DNA of 49,481 nt from a virus (IMGVR_UViG_3300032093_008396:1-49481); one strand, 5' to 3'. Shown: positions 23,113 through 31,744, counted from the first letter of the stretch. Notes: a model not told the origin generated them from the letters alone. Translations and numbers: made by a program.

Positions 23113-24876
23113 TCATCGGTTTTTAGAAATCATATTTAACATTTCTTCAATTATCGACGCTTCGTCAAATGTATCATCACCCATTACCGTTGATATGATT
23201 TTTTTCTTTCTATTTAAGATGTCGTAAATTGCGCCTTCAATACTATTTTCAAATAGGGGGTAATATACTGATGTTGAATTTTTTTGTCCAATACGGTGAG
23301 ACCTGTCTTCTGCTTGTGAATGTTCTGCAGGTACAAAAGATAAATCATTCATGATTACGGCTTCTGCTGAGGTTAAAGTAATACCAACACCAGCAGCTTT
23401 CAAGTTTCCGACAAATACTTTGATTTTATCATTTGTTTGAAACTCATCAACGGCATTTTGTCTGTGGAACTTAGAACAACTACCATCCAAATAAACAGCT
23501 GACTTACCAAAGTGGTTATAGATTTGATTTAGTGTGTCGGTAAAGTTTGTAAATATAATAACCTTTTTACCTTGTTCTATAATGTTTTCAGCTAACTCAA
23601 TTGTGTTATTAATTTTTTCTTGTGCAATAACTTTTCTAACTTTCATCAATTTTGAAAACTGAATTGTAAGTGATGAAGACTCTTCAGGATTTTGGTCGTA
23701 CCAATTGAAATACTCACCCATTAACTCTTCGTAATCTTTTGATTTGAGTCTCAAATATACAGGAGTGATAATTTTTTCAGGTAAATCTAAAACGTCTTCT
23801 TTTAACCTTCTTAAGATGTGTGTTGAGGTTCTTTCTCTTAATTCTTCTAGATTAGATGCTCCCGTAACATTCCATACTTTTCTTTTTCCAACACTAAATT
23901 GGAATCCGTTACAATATCTTTTAGCATAAGCCATCCAATTCATTGCTACAGGACTATCAACAAGGTTTAATAAATTATAATAATTCATAGGTCGCGATGT
24001 CATAGGTGTTCCTGATAACAACCAAACTCTATTTGATTTACTTGCAATGTCGTTGGCAATTTTTGTTCTTTGTGCTTGTGGATTAGAAATCATGTGAGCT
24101 TCATCCATAATAACTAAATCAAAATTAATCTTCATTATTTCTGATTTTTCCTTTTCTTTAGTGTCGTGGAAATTTTTTAAGATATCATAGTTCACAATAA
24201 CAAAATCATGTTCATCTGAAAATTTCTTACCTTCTGCAATATATACGGTTCTATCTGAATAATTTGCAATCTCCCTCTGCCAATTTATTTTTAAAGACGC
24301 AGGACACACGATTAAAACTTTTTTAGCACCTGTTTCTAAAGCAGCAATGATTGTAGATGTTGTTTTACCAAGTCCCATATCATCTGCCAAGATAAACTTT
24401 TTGTTTCTTACAAGTTTTTCGATTGCTTCTTTTTGATGTTCCATAGGTGGTCTATGGGTATATTTGTCGTAATCAATTGAAATGTTTTTTACTTCATTGT
24501 CTTTTAGTAATGCCGATTTTGGCATCCAAAAGTCATGTAAAGTCTCACCTGAAAAGATTTTACCCCAAATATGATAAGCCTTATCCTTTTCAACCAACAA
24601 CTTTTCAACATAAATTTCTGAAGGTTCTTTGGTATACATTTTATCTTCCATCAGTTTTTTACCAAAATATGAATCTAATTTGACCCATTTTTTTGCAACT
24701 TTTGGTTGTAATGTGTGATAATTATTGATGTAATCTGCTTGAGGTCTTGTAGGTACAAAAGACTTACTATTTTGTTTTTTGTGTTTTAAATTAAGGATAT
24801 AGTTATTTGACCCTTCATAATCATCTAATATCAAAAGAGCTTTCGATTCGGGTGTTTTTTGCACAAAATCTTCCAT
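23113..24876 (-). CDS. Snf2/SMARCAL1-type DNA-dependent ATPase (superfamily 2 helicase)
   Basis: 587 aa from the ATG at 24876. An in-frame ATG further upstream at 25044 would overlap the divergent gene at 24932 and add a hydrophobic stretch, so it is rejected. Motifs: Walker A DDMGLGKT (165-172), PASLKINW (motif Ia, 192-199), DEAH (258-261), SGT (288-290, motif III), then a C-terminal RecA domain with TNFTDTL, GITLTSAEAV and EDRSHRIGQ (about 523-531, motif VI). Such enzymes anneal or remodel forked DNA or strip proteins from it. The phage role may be fork restart or recombination, like UvsW in T4, though the family differs. It is upstream of the SOD fusion gene in the same minus-strand unit. 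Confidence 0.92.
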   Translation of the reverse strand: MEDFVQKTPESKALLILDDYEGSNNYILNLKHKKQNSKSFVPTRPQADYINNYHTLQPKVAKKWVKLDSYFGKKLMEDKMYTKEPSEIYVEKLLVEKDKAYHIWGKIFSGETLHDFWMPKSALLKDNEVKNISIDYDKYTHRPPMEHQKEAIEKLVRNKKFILADDMGLGKTTSTIIAALETGAKKVLIVCPASLKINWQREIANYSDRTVYIAEGKKFSDEHDFVIVNYDILKNFHDTKEKEKSEIMKINFDLVIMDEAHMISNPQAQRTKIANDIASKSNRVWLLSGTPMTSRPMNYYNLLNLVDSPVAMNWMAYAKRYCNGFQFSVGKRKVWNVTGASNLEELRERTSTHILRRLKEDVLDLPEKIITPVYLRLKSKDYEELMGEYFNWYDQNPEESSSLTIQFSKLMKVRKVIAQEKINNTIELAENIIEQGKKVIIFTNFTDTLNQIYNHFGKSAVYLDGSCSKFHRQNAVDEFQTNDKIKVFVGNLKAAGVGITLTSAEAVIMNDLSFVPAEHSQAEDRSHRIGQKNSTSVYYPLFENSIEGAIYDILNRKKKIISTVMGDDTFDEASIIEEMLNMISKNR

Positions 24877-24920
24877 AATATAATAAAATATAAGAAACAA
24901 CCATAAAAAATCAATTAAAG

Positions 24921-24928
24921 TATTTATA
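24921..24928 (+). promoter_or_regulatory. TATTTATA element before the gp14-like gene
   Basis: TATTTATAGGT immediately precedes the ATG at 24932; the element begins only 11 nt upstream, leaving no room for a ribosome binding site. It lies in the 55-bp gap between divergent genes. Position suggests a promoter giving a leaderless mRNA, or a start-site signal in the RNA. Confidence 0.45.
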
Positions 24929-24931
24929 GGT

Positions 24932-25447
24932 ATGGCGGATAGTAGAGTTCCAATAACAAGATTAAATAAGTTTTTTGCCGAAGAAGACTTCAATTTAGAA
25001 ATTTCTATGGGTGATGAATGGCTTGGGGGTGATATGAATTTCACTCTTGTTTTATATCGTGTTGATAGACAAAGAACGGTGAATGATGATGTTTATGGTG
25101 AAACTTTAGAAGATGGAATACAATTTTTACCACCTGTTGAATTTAAAGGGTATGTACAGATTGAGGCACCTTCTAATGTCGATTATGGGGCATCTAGATT
25201 ATCTCAGTCCGAGCCAGGTAATTTGAAGGTTGGTGTTTACCAAAAACAACTTGATGAATTACAAATTGAAATTAACTTTGGTGATTATATTGGGTATTAC
25301 GAAACAGAAGACCGAGTAAGATACTATACTGTTGTAAATGATGGTCGTGTGTTAAGTGATAATAAACACACCTATGGCGGTTACAAACCTTTCTATCGTT
25401 CCATAGTAGCATCACCTGTTACAGATAATGAATTTAGAGGAATATAA
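24932..25447 (+). CDS. Neck/head-tail connector candidate (gp14-like by position)
   Basis: 171 aa. No strong motif is recognised. The sequence is beta-rich, with an aromatic, charged centre (EFKGYVQIEAPS, YGASRLSQSEPG, FGDYIGYYE) and ends in RSIVASPVTDNEFRGI. It is followed 2 nt later by a tail-terminator-like protein and precedes the tail sheath, the place where T4 keeps gp14 and gp15. It probably joins the head neck to the tail, but the identity is inferred from order and size (T4 gp14 is larger, about 256 aa). Confidence 0.5.
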   Translation: MADSRVPITRLNKFFAEEDFNLEISMGDEWLGGDMNFTLVLYRVDRQRTVNDDVYGETLEDGIQFLPPVEFKGYVQIEAPSNVDYGASRLSQSEPGNLKVGVYQKQLDELQIEINFGDYIGYYETEDRVRYYTVVNDGRVLSDNKHTYGGYKPFYRSIVASPVTDNEFRGI

Positions 25448-25449
25448 TA

Positions 25450-26490
25450 ATGGCATTACCATCAAAAGTTAAAAAAAATTTACCATTGATACCTGAAAAG
25501 GTTGGTCGTGAAAGAAGACAACAAATGTTGGATGATATCACTGACCACGGAACTTTTTTACCAAAAGGGGTTTTACATGCCGACTTAGATTTAGGTATGT
25601 TAGATTTTGTAAAAGAACAATTAAAATTAGTGGTAACTGAAAAACCTGTACCTACTGTAGATAAAATTATAACGACTCAGAACTGGTCTCAATTCACAGA
25701 GACATGGAACTTTCAAGATTTAGATAAGAACATCTCACTACCATTTATTGCAACAGTAAGAACCCCTGAGGTTAAGTACGGAACTTTTCAAGGGGGAGCT
25801 GCTAACATACCTAACAGAAGACAATTCTTTTATTATACCGTTCCAACTTGGGATGGTCAAAGAAAGGGTGCAGATGTTTATACAATACCTCAACCAATAC
25901 CTGTTGACATTACATATAATGTAAAGTTATTCTGTAATAGAATGCGTGAACTTAATGAGTTTAATAAAATTGTTATGCAAACGTTCACATCAAAACAGGC
26001 ATACACCCAAATCAAAGGTCACTATATCCCAATTATTATGGAAGGTGTTGCTGATGAGTCAGTTAAAGAATTAGAAAAAAGAAAATATTATATTGCAAAC
26101 TATACTTTTATAATGAAAGGTCTTCTAATTGATGAGGCAGAATTCAAGGTATCACCTGCAGTTACTAGACAAGTTTCTTTATTTGAAACTGAAACAAGAA
26201 ATACGTCAAGAAGAGTGAAATTAGAACCATCAAGACCCGATAACTTTGATTTAGATTTATTATTTGTCGCAGGTAATAACCAATTATCTGAAGTTTTTAG
26301 ATATACGGTTGACTTAAAAGTGACCGAATTAGAAAACGTAAGTTCTTATGATGTGTTCATCAATTCAAATTATGTGGGAACTGATTTAACCACAATTCAA
26401 ATTAATGACGGAGATACATTTTTAATTACTGTAACAAAGGCAAACTTATTAGCTGAAAGTAAAATTAAAACAGTATCTTATTTAGTTTGA
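25450..26490 (+). CDS. Tail terminator/sheath stabiliser, gp15-like
   Basis: 346 aa. The central part fits T4 gp15-type proximal tail stabilisers: a strand with FFYYTVPTWDGQRKG, then IPQPIPVDITYNVKLFCNRM and a helix ELNEFNKIVMQTF, a pattern where a P.P....Y.V strand is followed by a helix for oligomer contacts. Residues 1-60 are a charged leader (VKKNLPLIPEKVGRERRQQ). The C-terminal 90 residues look like an added Ig-like beta domain. The protein would cap the tail tube and sheath before head joining. It follows the gp14-like gene by 2 nt and ends flush against the convergent RHH gene, with no terminator visible. Confidence 0.6.
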   Translation: MALPSKVKKNLPLIPEKVGRERRQQMLDDITDHGTFLPKGVLHADLDLGMLDFVKEQLKLVVTEKPVPTVDKIITTQNWSQFTETWNFQDLDKNISLPFIATVRTPEVKYGTFQGGAANIPNRRQFFYYTVPTWDGQRKGADVYTIPQPIPVDITYNVKLFCNRMRELNEFNKIVMQTFTSKQAYTQIKGHYIPIIMEGVADESVKELEKRKYYIANYTFIMKGLLIDEAEFKVSPAVTRQVSLFETETRNTSRRVKLEPSRPDNFDLDLLFVAGNNQLSEVFRYTVDLKVTELENVSSYDVFINSNYVGTDLTTIQINDGDTFLITVTKANLLAESKIKTVSYLV

Positions 26491-26652
26491 TTATTCACCG
26501 TAGATATCTTTAGTTTCTTTACAATTTTCCATAATTAACTTTTCCAAAAACTTGTAAATTTTTAATCCGTTTTTATCACAGTATTTTTTTAACTGATTGT
26601 GTATTTCTGCATCAATTTTTAGGTTTTTTATTTTCTTAACGGGTTTTTTCAT
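26491..26652 (-). CDS. 53-aa ribbon-helix-helix-like DNA-binding protein
   Basis: The reading frame runs from ATG at 26652 to TAA at 26493-26491, 53 aa. The strand KIKNLKID (6-13) followed by two helices, EIHNQLKKYCDKNG (15-28) and YKFLEKLIMENC (32-43), fits the ribbon-helix-helix (Arc/MetJ) pattern with basic residues at the strand. Such proteins bind DNA as dimers and often repress their own or neighbouring genes. It is a lone minus-strand gene between the tail terminator and the sheath; its 3' end abuts the convergent stop codon. This position would let it control the divergent gap at 26653-26775, where the sheath operon begins. Confidence 0.65.
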   Translation of the reverse strand: MKKPVKKIKNLKIDAEIHNQLKKYCDKNGLKIYKFLEKLIMENCKETKDIYGE

Positions 26653-26690
26653 AGCAGGTAGAAAAAAGGCAGAATTTATTCTTACTCCCT

Positions 26691-26698
26691 AATAAATA
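26691..26698 (-). promoter_or_regulatory. TATTTATT element before the RHH-like gene
   Basis: On the minus strand AATATTTATTAGGG begins 46 nt upstream of the ATG. It sits within a near-palindrome AATAAATATT and faces the sheath operon promoter region. A weaker match than the others, with the final base changed. Confidence 0.35.
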
Positions 26699-26734
26699 TT
26701 ATAAGAATGTAAAGTTTTTTGTTATTTGACGATG

Positions 26735-26742
26735 TATTTATA
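26735..26742 (+). promoter_or_regulatory. TATTTATA element before the tail sheath gene
   Basis: TATTTATATATAAAAAATAAA begins 41 nt upstream of the ATG, the same distance as for the tail tube gene. TTTGAC lies 4 bp in front, too close to be a -33 box for this element, though TAAATTTA (26752-26759) lies 23 bp beyond that TTG and could be an alternative sigma-A box. Confidence 0.5.
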
Positions 26743-26775
26743 TATAAAAAATAAATTTAAAATACTTTTATTAAC

Positions 26776-29700
26776 ATGGCATCATCAAATAAGGTTTTTG
26801 TTTCTCCTGGTGTGTACACATCGGAAAGAGACTTAACGTTTGTGGCTCAAAGTGTGGGTGTAACCACTTTAGGTGTTGTAGGTGAAACACTACAAGGACC
26901 GGCTTTTGAACCAATCTTTATAACAAATTTTGACGAGTTCCAAACTTATTTTGGAGGAACAAGTCCTGAAAAATTTGTTAATACACAAATACCAAAATAC
27001 GAATTGGCTTATATCTCTAAATCTTACCTATCACAATCAAACCAACTATTTGTAACGAGAGTTTTAGGTTTATCAGGATATGATGCAGGTCCGTCATGGT
27101 CTATCGTAACCATTGGTAATGTTGACCCATCCACAATACAAGTAACAGGAACAACTGGTCCTGTTGCAGTAACATTCACAGGAACAACTGGTGGAACTGT
27201 AACATACACATCAGTCCCATCGTCAATTAACGTAAATGGAAATTTTTATAACTCTTACACTGAGTTTAATGGAGCTACTTCTTCAATTGCTGAAGATTTA
27301 ACAACTTATTTAACAAATCAAATGTATTTGTTTGCTACAAGTTCCTCAACATCAGGTAGTACTGCAATTTTGTGGGGTTCATCAAGTGCATCGACTTTGA
27401 CAAGTACTACAGGTGTTACTTCATTGAATACTATTACAGGTTCTACCGAAATGTTCGGAGTTCCAAATGTAAACCAAGCTTCTAATAATTTTTCAGCATC
27501 AACTAATGACCCATGGTATTATGGATTATTTAATTACTACCAAGGCTCAAATGATGTAAATACATATTTCGGACAAAGTATGGGTGCTGCACTTTCAGGT
27601 ATTTCTACAACACCAACAACGGGTGTATATTCAGGAACTGTTGCATTCTTTACTACATCTTATTCAGGAGCACCATATACAACTTATGATGATTTGGTTG
27701 TTGCAACATTAAGGTCAAGAGGTATTTCAACATATACTTCAACTAATGCTGGACCATTCTATGAAGTTACGGGAACTACAGATGTTGCTATGATTTGTAC
27801 AGGTGCATACTCGGCGGTAACTAAAAATCCATATTCAACATTCCAAATTTCGGGTGTTACTTATGATGGTGATAACTTTAGTTTTGAAACATCGATGTTA
27901 AGTACAAACAAAAACTATTTAAGAAATGTATTTGGAGCATCTAACTTTGGTAAAGCAAGAAATGAAGTTCCTTTATTTGTTGAAGAGACTTATTCGGCAT
28001 TATTACAAACAGGTTATAGAGCAGGTCAAATTAGAGGTTTATATTGTGACTTAGTTGAATTGCCAGGTGCAAGGTCAGGTAATGCTGATAGTATCGGTTT
28101 CTACTTAGAACAATACCAAACACCTGAGACACCTTTCTTAGTTTCTGAACTTCGTGGTAGTAAAGTTTTCAAATTATTTAAATTTGTTCTAATCTCTGAT
28201 GGTAACTCTGCTAATACATACGTAAAATTATCTATTGGTAATATTTCATTTAATAATGGAACATTCGATGTATTTGTAAGAGATTATTTTGACAATGACC
28301 AAAATGTTAGAGTATTAGAAAGTTTTACGAACTGTTCATTAGACCCAACTAATAATAACTACGTAGCAAATAAAATTGGTACGTCAAACGGTGAATACCA
28401 AGTAAAATCTAAATATGTAATGTTAGAGATGAGTGATGAAGCTCCGATTGATGCATTACCTTGTGGTTTTGAAGGATATGTAATGAGAGAATATGCAAAC
28501 GCAACACCACCATTTGTTCCTTACAAAACTAAATACTATTCAGCGGGTGAAACAATTTACAACCCACCTTTTGGTTCGACAAGTGGTGGAGACAACCCTG
28601 TTATATCAAGTGGGGAAAATCCAAGAAGAGCTTACTTAGGTATTTCTAATATTAGTGGTTTTGATTACGACTTCTTCCAATATAAAGGAAAACAATTACC
28701 AAACAGTTTGGCTACAGACACTACGGGACCAGCTTGGGGTTACTTAACTAAAGGGTTCCACATGGATAGTGGTGCAACAGTTGTGACTATCGCTAACTCA
28801 TATGCAACTTCAGGTCAATCGGCATTTGAAGTGGGTGTTGGGTCATTTAATTCTGAACCAGTTGATACCGATAATCCTTATTACAGATTAAACACACGTA
28901 AGTATACAGTAATGGCTTACGGAGGTTTTGATGGTTGGGACATTTATAGAGAATCAAGAACTAACACTGATACATTCGCATTAGGTCAAACAGGATTTAA
29001 ATACGGGGCAGCAAGTTCAGTAACTTACCCTACCGCATCAGGATGGGGAGCATTCAAACAAATTTCAGGACCTAACCAAGAAACTTGGGCGAATACTGAC
29101 TACTACGCTTACAAATGGGGACAATCAACATTTGCAAATCCTGAATCTACAAACATCAACGTGTTTGCAACACCGGGTATTGATTATGTTAATAACTCAA
29201 ACTTAGTGGAAGAATCAATTGATATGATTGAAACAGATAGAGCAGATTCAATCTACATTACTACAACCCCTGACTTCAATATGTTCTTACCATCTTATCA
29301 AGATGTAACGGAAGGTTTGATTTACCCTCAGGAGGCGGTAGATAATTTAGAGAACACAGGTATCGACTCTAACTATACTGCAACATATTACCCTTGGATT
29401 TTGACAAGAGATACTGTTAATAACACTCAAATCTATATTCCTGCAACTTCTGAGGTTGTAAGAAACTTAGCATTGACTGATAACATCGCATTCCCTTGGT
29501 TCGCATCAGCGGGTTACACAAGAGGTTTAGTAAACGCAATTAGAGCAAGACGTAAGTTAACACAAGACGATAGAGATACTTTATATAAAGGTAGAATCAA
29601 CCCAATCGCTACTTTCTCTGATGTGGGCACTGTAATTTGGGGTAACAAAACTCTTCAAATCAGAGAATCTGCACTTGACAGAATCAACGTAAGAAGATTG

Positions 29701-29988
29701 TTACTACAAGCTCGTAAATTGATTTCAGCAGTAGCCGTAAGATTATTGTTCGAACAAAACGATAATAAAGTAAGACAAGACTTCTTGGATTCAGTTAACC
29801 CAATCTTAGACCAAATTAGAAGAGATAGAGGTTTGATTGACTTTAGAGTTCAAGTATCTAACACACCTGAAGATTTAGATTCAAATACATTAACAGGTAA
29901 AATCTTCTTGAAACCAACAAGAGCGTTAGAATACATTGACATCGAGTTTGTCATCACACCAACAGGAGCGTCTTTCGACGATATCTAA
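26776..29988 (+). CDS. Tail sheath protein, gp18-like, unusually long
   Basis: 1070 aa, against about 660 in T4. The N-terminal signature (VSPGVYTSERDLTF, 9-22, then an EPIFITNFDEFQTYFGG block) and the C-terminal sheath domain (RESALDRINVRRLLLQARK near 961, then LFEQND, IRRDRGLIDFRV and EYIDIEFVI at the end) are typical and intact. The middle (about 120-850) is greatly expanded and rich in S, T, G and N, so it carries extra surface domains. Sheath subunits contract to drive the tube through the host envelope. It is the first gene of the main tail unit, with a TATTTATA element 41 nt upstream and a hairpin 15 nt after the stop. Confidence 0.95.
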   Translation: MASSNKVFVSPGVYTSERDLTFVAQSVGVTTLGVVGETLQGPAFEPIFITNFDEFQTYFGGTSPEKFVNTQIPKYELAYISKSYLSQSNQLFVTRVLGLSGYDAGPSWSIVTIGNVDPSTIQVTGTTGPVAVTFTGTTGGTVTYTSVPSSINVNGNFYNSYTEFNGATSSIAEDLTTYLTNQMYLFATSSSTSGSTAILWGSSSASTLTSTTGVTSLNTITGSTEMFGVPNVNQASNNFSASTNDPWYYGLFNYYQGSNDVNTYFGQSMGAALSGISTTPTTGVYSGTVAFFTTSYSGAPYTTYDDLVVATLRSRGISTYTSTNAGPFYEVTGTTDVAMICTGAYSAVTKNPYSTFQISGVTYDGDNFSFETSMLSTNKNYLRNVFGASNFGKARNEVPLFVEETYSALLQTGYRAGQIRGLYCDLVELPGARSGNADSIGFYLEQYQTPETPFLVSELRGSKVFKLFKFVLISDGNSANTYVKLSIGNISFNNGTFDVFVRDYFDNDQNVRVLESFTNCSLDPTNNNYVANKIGTSNGEYQVKSKYVMLEMSDEAPIDALPCGFEGYVMREYANATPPFVPYKTKYYSAGETIYNPPFGSTSGGDNPVISSGENPRRAYLGISNISGFDYDFFQYKGKQLPNSLATDTTGPAWGYLTKGFHMDSGATVVTIANSYATSGQSAFEVGVGSFNSEPVDTDNPYYRLNTRKYTVMAYGGFDGWDIYRESRTNTDTFALGQTGFKYGAASSVTYPTASGWGAFKQISGPNQETWANTDYYAYKWGQSTFANPESTNINVFATPGIDYVNNSNLVEESIDMIETDRADSIYITTTPDFNMFLPSYQDVTEGLIYPQEAVDNLENTGIDSNYTATYYPWILTRDTVNNTQIYIPATSEVVRNLALTDNIAFPWFASAGYTRGLVNAIRARRKLTQDDRDTLYKGRINPIATFSDVGTVIWGNKTLQIRESALDRINVRRLLLQARKLISAVAVRLLFEQNDNKVRQDFLDSVNPILDQIRRDRGLIDFRVQVSNTPEDLDSNTLTGKIFLKPTRALEYIDIEFVITPTGASFDDI

Positions 29989-30002
29989 AAAAATAAAATG
30001 AG

Positions 30003-30024
30003 TGGGGGGTAGAAATATCCCCCA
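30003..30024 (+). terminator. Hairpin after the sheath gene, possible terminator
   Basis: TGGGGG (30003-30008) pairs with CCCCCA (30019-30024) around a 10-nt loop, followed by TAAATTATTT. The stem is strong, but the T-tract is weak, so it may attenuate or protect the sheath mRNA rather than terminate fully. Structure resembles the hairpin at 49207, which has a better T-tract. Confidence 0.5.
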
Positions 30025-30047
30025 TAAATTATTTAATACATAAAACT

Positions 30048-30185
30048 ATGAAAATAGAAAAAAAATTAATCAAAGAATCTTTAGGTTATAAAACTGAAGG
30101 TAAAAAAACGTTTTCAGAAAAAAAACAAAATATTGTAATTACTGAAGCACAATTAGAAAGACTTTTAGAAAAACTTAAAAAATAA
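30048..30185 (+). CDS. 45-aa phage peptide
   Basis: The ATG at 30048 opens a 45-aa frame ending at TAA 30183-30185, which overlaps the ATG of the HAD-like gene by one base (TAATG), a sign of translational coupling. The peptide begins KIEKKLIKESLG and ends with a helix ITEAQLERLLEKLKK. Both segments resemble short leader or helix motifs common at the termini of marine T4-like phage proteins. It could be an internal head peptide or an upstream regulatory ORF for the HAD gene. No function can be assigned. Confidence 0.5.
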   Translation: MKIEKKLIKESLGYKTEGKKTFSEKKQNIVITEAQLERLLEKLKK

Positions 30186-31054
30186 TGAATATCAATAAGT
30201 ACGTAAGAGAATTTGTAAAAAACAAACTTAACGAAGGTTTTACGGAAGAAGGTAATCCTGATACAAAGTATTATGCTTTTGATTGGGATGATAATATAAT
30301 GTTTATGCCTACGTCAATCATTGTTTTAAGTGAAAACGACGATGAGGTTCCGATGTCTACAGAGGACTTTGCAGAACACAGACACCAAATTGGTAAAGAA
30401 CCATTTAGTTATAAAGGTACTACTGTTGTTGATTTTGCACCAGACCCATTTAGAAATTTTGGAGTTAAAGGCGATAAGAGATTCGTATTAGATGCAATGG
30501 TGGCATCTGTTGGTCCATCTTGGAATGATTTTGTTGAGTGTATCAATGGTGGGTCTATATTTGCAATCATCACAGCAAGAGGTCACAACCCGAATACTTT
30601 AAAAGAAGGTGTTTATAATCTTATAATGGCTAACAAGAATGGTCTAAATAGTAGAACACTAGCAGAAAACCTTTATAGATATAGAAATATCGGTAATGAA
30701 GTCACCGGTGAAAAAAAGGCAAAAGCTTTGACACCAAAAGAATTACGTGAGTATTTGGACCTTTGTAGATTTTATCCCGTGTCTTTCGGTGAGGGGTCTG
30801 CGACTAACCCTGAAGAAGGGAAAATAAAAGCAATGAGGGAGTTTATTTCTTATTGTAAAGATATGGCTCAAGAAATAGGTGAAAAAGCATTCTTCAAAAA
30901 TGATGTAGAAAACAATGAAATACTTCCTATTATTGGTTTTTCTGACGATGACCCTAGAAATATAGATAAGATGAAAGAATTTTTAGATGATGAAGATACT
31001 GAAAAACTAGTAAAAACTTATTTAACTAAAGGAGGAGAAAAAAAGGAAATCTAG
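30185..31054 (+). CDS. HAD-like phosphatase/hydrolase between sheath and tube
   Basis: 289 aa. HAD motif I is AFDWDDNI (31-38, D33 nucleophile, D35 acid/base), motif II is IITARGHNP (128-136, T130), and the last acidic motif is GFSDDDPRNIDK (251-262). A conserved lysine lies between them. DxD in DWDDN is the phosphatase form, so a phosphomonoester substrate is likely (nucleotide, nucleic acid end or protein). The first 18 residues (INKYVREFVKNKLNEG) form a basic amphipathic leader ending in LNE-G, which could target it into the head for cleavage. It is coupled to the 45-aa peptide by one base. Why a phosphatase sits between sheath and tube genes is unclear. Confidence 0.75.
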   Translation: MNINKYVREFVKNKLNEGFTEEGNPDTKYYAFDWDDNIMFMPTSIIVLSENDDEVPMSTEDFAEHRHQIGKEPFSYKGTTVVDFAPDPFRNFGVKGDKRFVLDAMVASVGPSWNDFVECINGGSIFAIITARGHNPNTLKEGVYNLIMANKNGLNSRTLAENLYRYRNIGNEVTGEKKAKALTPKELREYLDLCRFYPVSFGEGSATNPEEGKIKAMREFISYCKDMAQEIGEKAFFKNDVENNEILPIIGFSDDDPRNIDKMKEFLDDEDTEKLVKTYLTKGGEKKEI

Positions 31055-31121
31055 AAATACTTATAATGCAACGATAATTTTTAAAAATAACAAAGTAAAT
31101 AGAAAAAAATTTAGTTGGATA

Positions 31122-31129
31122 TATTTATA
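31122..31129 (+). promoter_or_regulatory. TATTTATA element before the tail tube gene
   Basis: GATATATTTATAATAAAAATAAA lies upstream; TATTTATA begins 41 nt before the ATG at 31163, the same spacing as at the sheath gene. It lets tube protein be made separately from the HAD gene upstream. Confidence 0.55.
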
Positions 31130-31162
31130 ATAAAAATAAAAGAAACAAAAAAATAGATAGAC

Positions 31163-31651
31163 ATGGCTGATTTGTTAATGAAAATGCCCTTTCAATATGA
31201 ACCTAAAAGAAAAAATAGGTTTATTATAACGTTCCCCTCTTCTTTGGGGATTAACTCTTGGTATGTTGAAAGTTCTTCAAGACCAAAGGTGGAGATTAAT
31301 CCAGTAGCTATCCCGTTTTTGAACACTGAAACTTATGTTGCAGGTAATTTTAAATGGGGAACAATAGACGTTACATTCCGTGACCCAATTGGTCCTTCAG
31401 CATCACAAGCTCTTATGGAGTGGGTTCGTTTACACGCTGAATCAGTAACAGGTCGTATGGGTTATGCTGCAGGTTACAAAAAAGACGTTGACCTTGAAAT
31501 GTTAGACCCAACAGGTGTGGCAGTTGAAAAATGGATTTTACAAGGATGTTTTTTAACAAATGTTGACTTCGACACATTAGGATATAGTGAAGATGGTTTG
31601 ATTACTGTAAAAGCAACATTAAGACCTGATAGATGTATCTTGGTATACTAA
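31163..31651 (+). CDS. Tail tube protein, gp19-like
   Basis: 162 aa, almost exactly the T4 gp19 length (163). The pattern is typical: start MADLLMKMPFQYEPKRKNRFII, the WYVESSSRPKVEINPV strand pair, NFKWGTIDVTFRDPIG in the middle, WILQGCFLTNVDFDTLGYSED and the closing TVKATLRPDRCIL. Tube subunits stack as hexamers inside the sheath to form the DNA channel. It has its own upstream element and is followed by a strong terminator, so it is a single-gene unit, as expected for a protein needed in large amounts. Confidence 0.93.
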   Translation: MADLLMKMPFQYEPKRKNRFIITFPSSLGINSWYVESSSRPKVEINPVAIPFLNTETYVAGNFKWGTIDVTFRDPIGPSASQALMEWVRLHAESVTGRMGYAAGYKKDVDLEMLDPTGVAVEKWILQGCFLTNVDFDTLGYSEDGLITVKATLRPDRCILVY

Positions 31652-31672
31652 AAACAAAATAAAATATTATTC

Positions 31673-31701
31673 AATCCCATCTATTTTAGGTGGGATTTTT
31701 T
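31673..31701 (+). terminator. Rho-independent terminator after the tail tube gene
   Basis: AATCCCATCT (31673-31682) pairs with AGGTGGGATT (31688-31697), one T-G wobble in a 10-bp stem, loop ATTTT, followed by TTTTATTTA. This is the strongest intrinsic terminator in the window. Confidence 0.85.
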
Positions 31702-31744
31702 ATTTACATAAACTAAAGTCAAGTTATTTTTAAAGAAAAAAATT

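Noticed and set aside
24877-25044. Longer helicase start at 25044
   Set aside because: It would overlap the divergent gene at 24932, run through the control region and add a hydrophobic segment not seen in the family.
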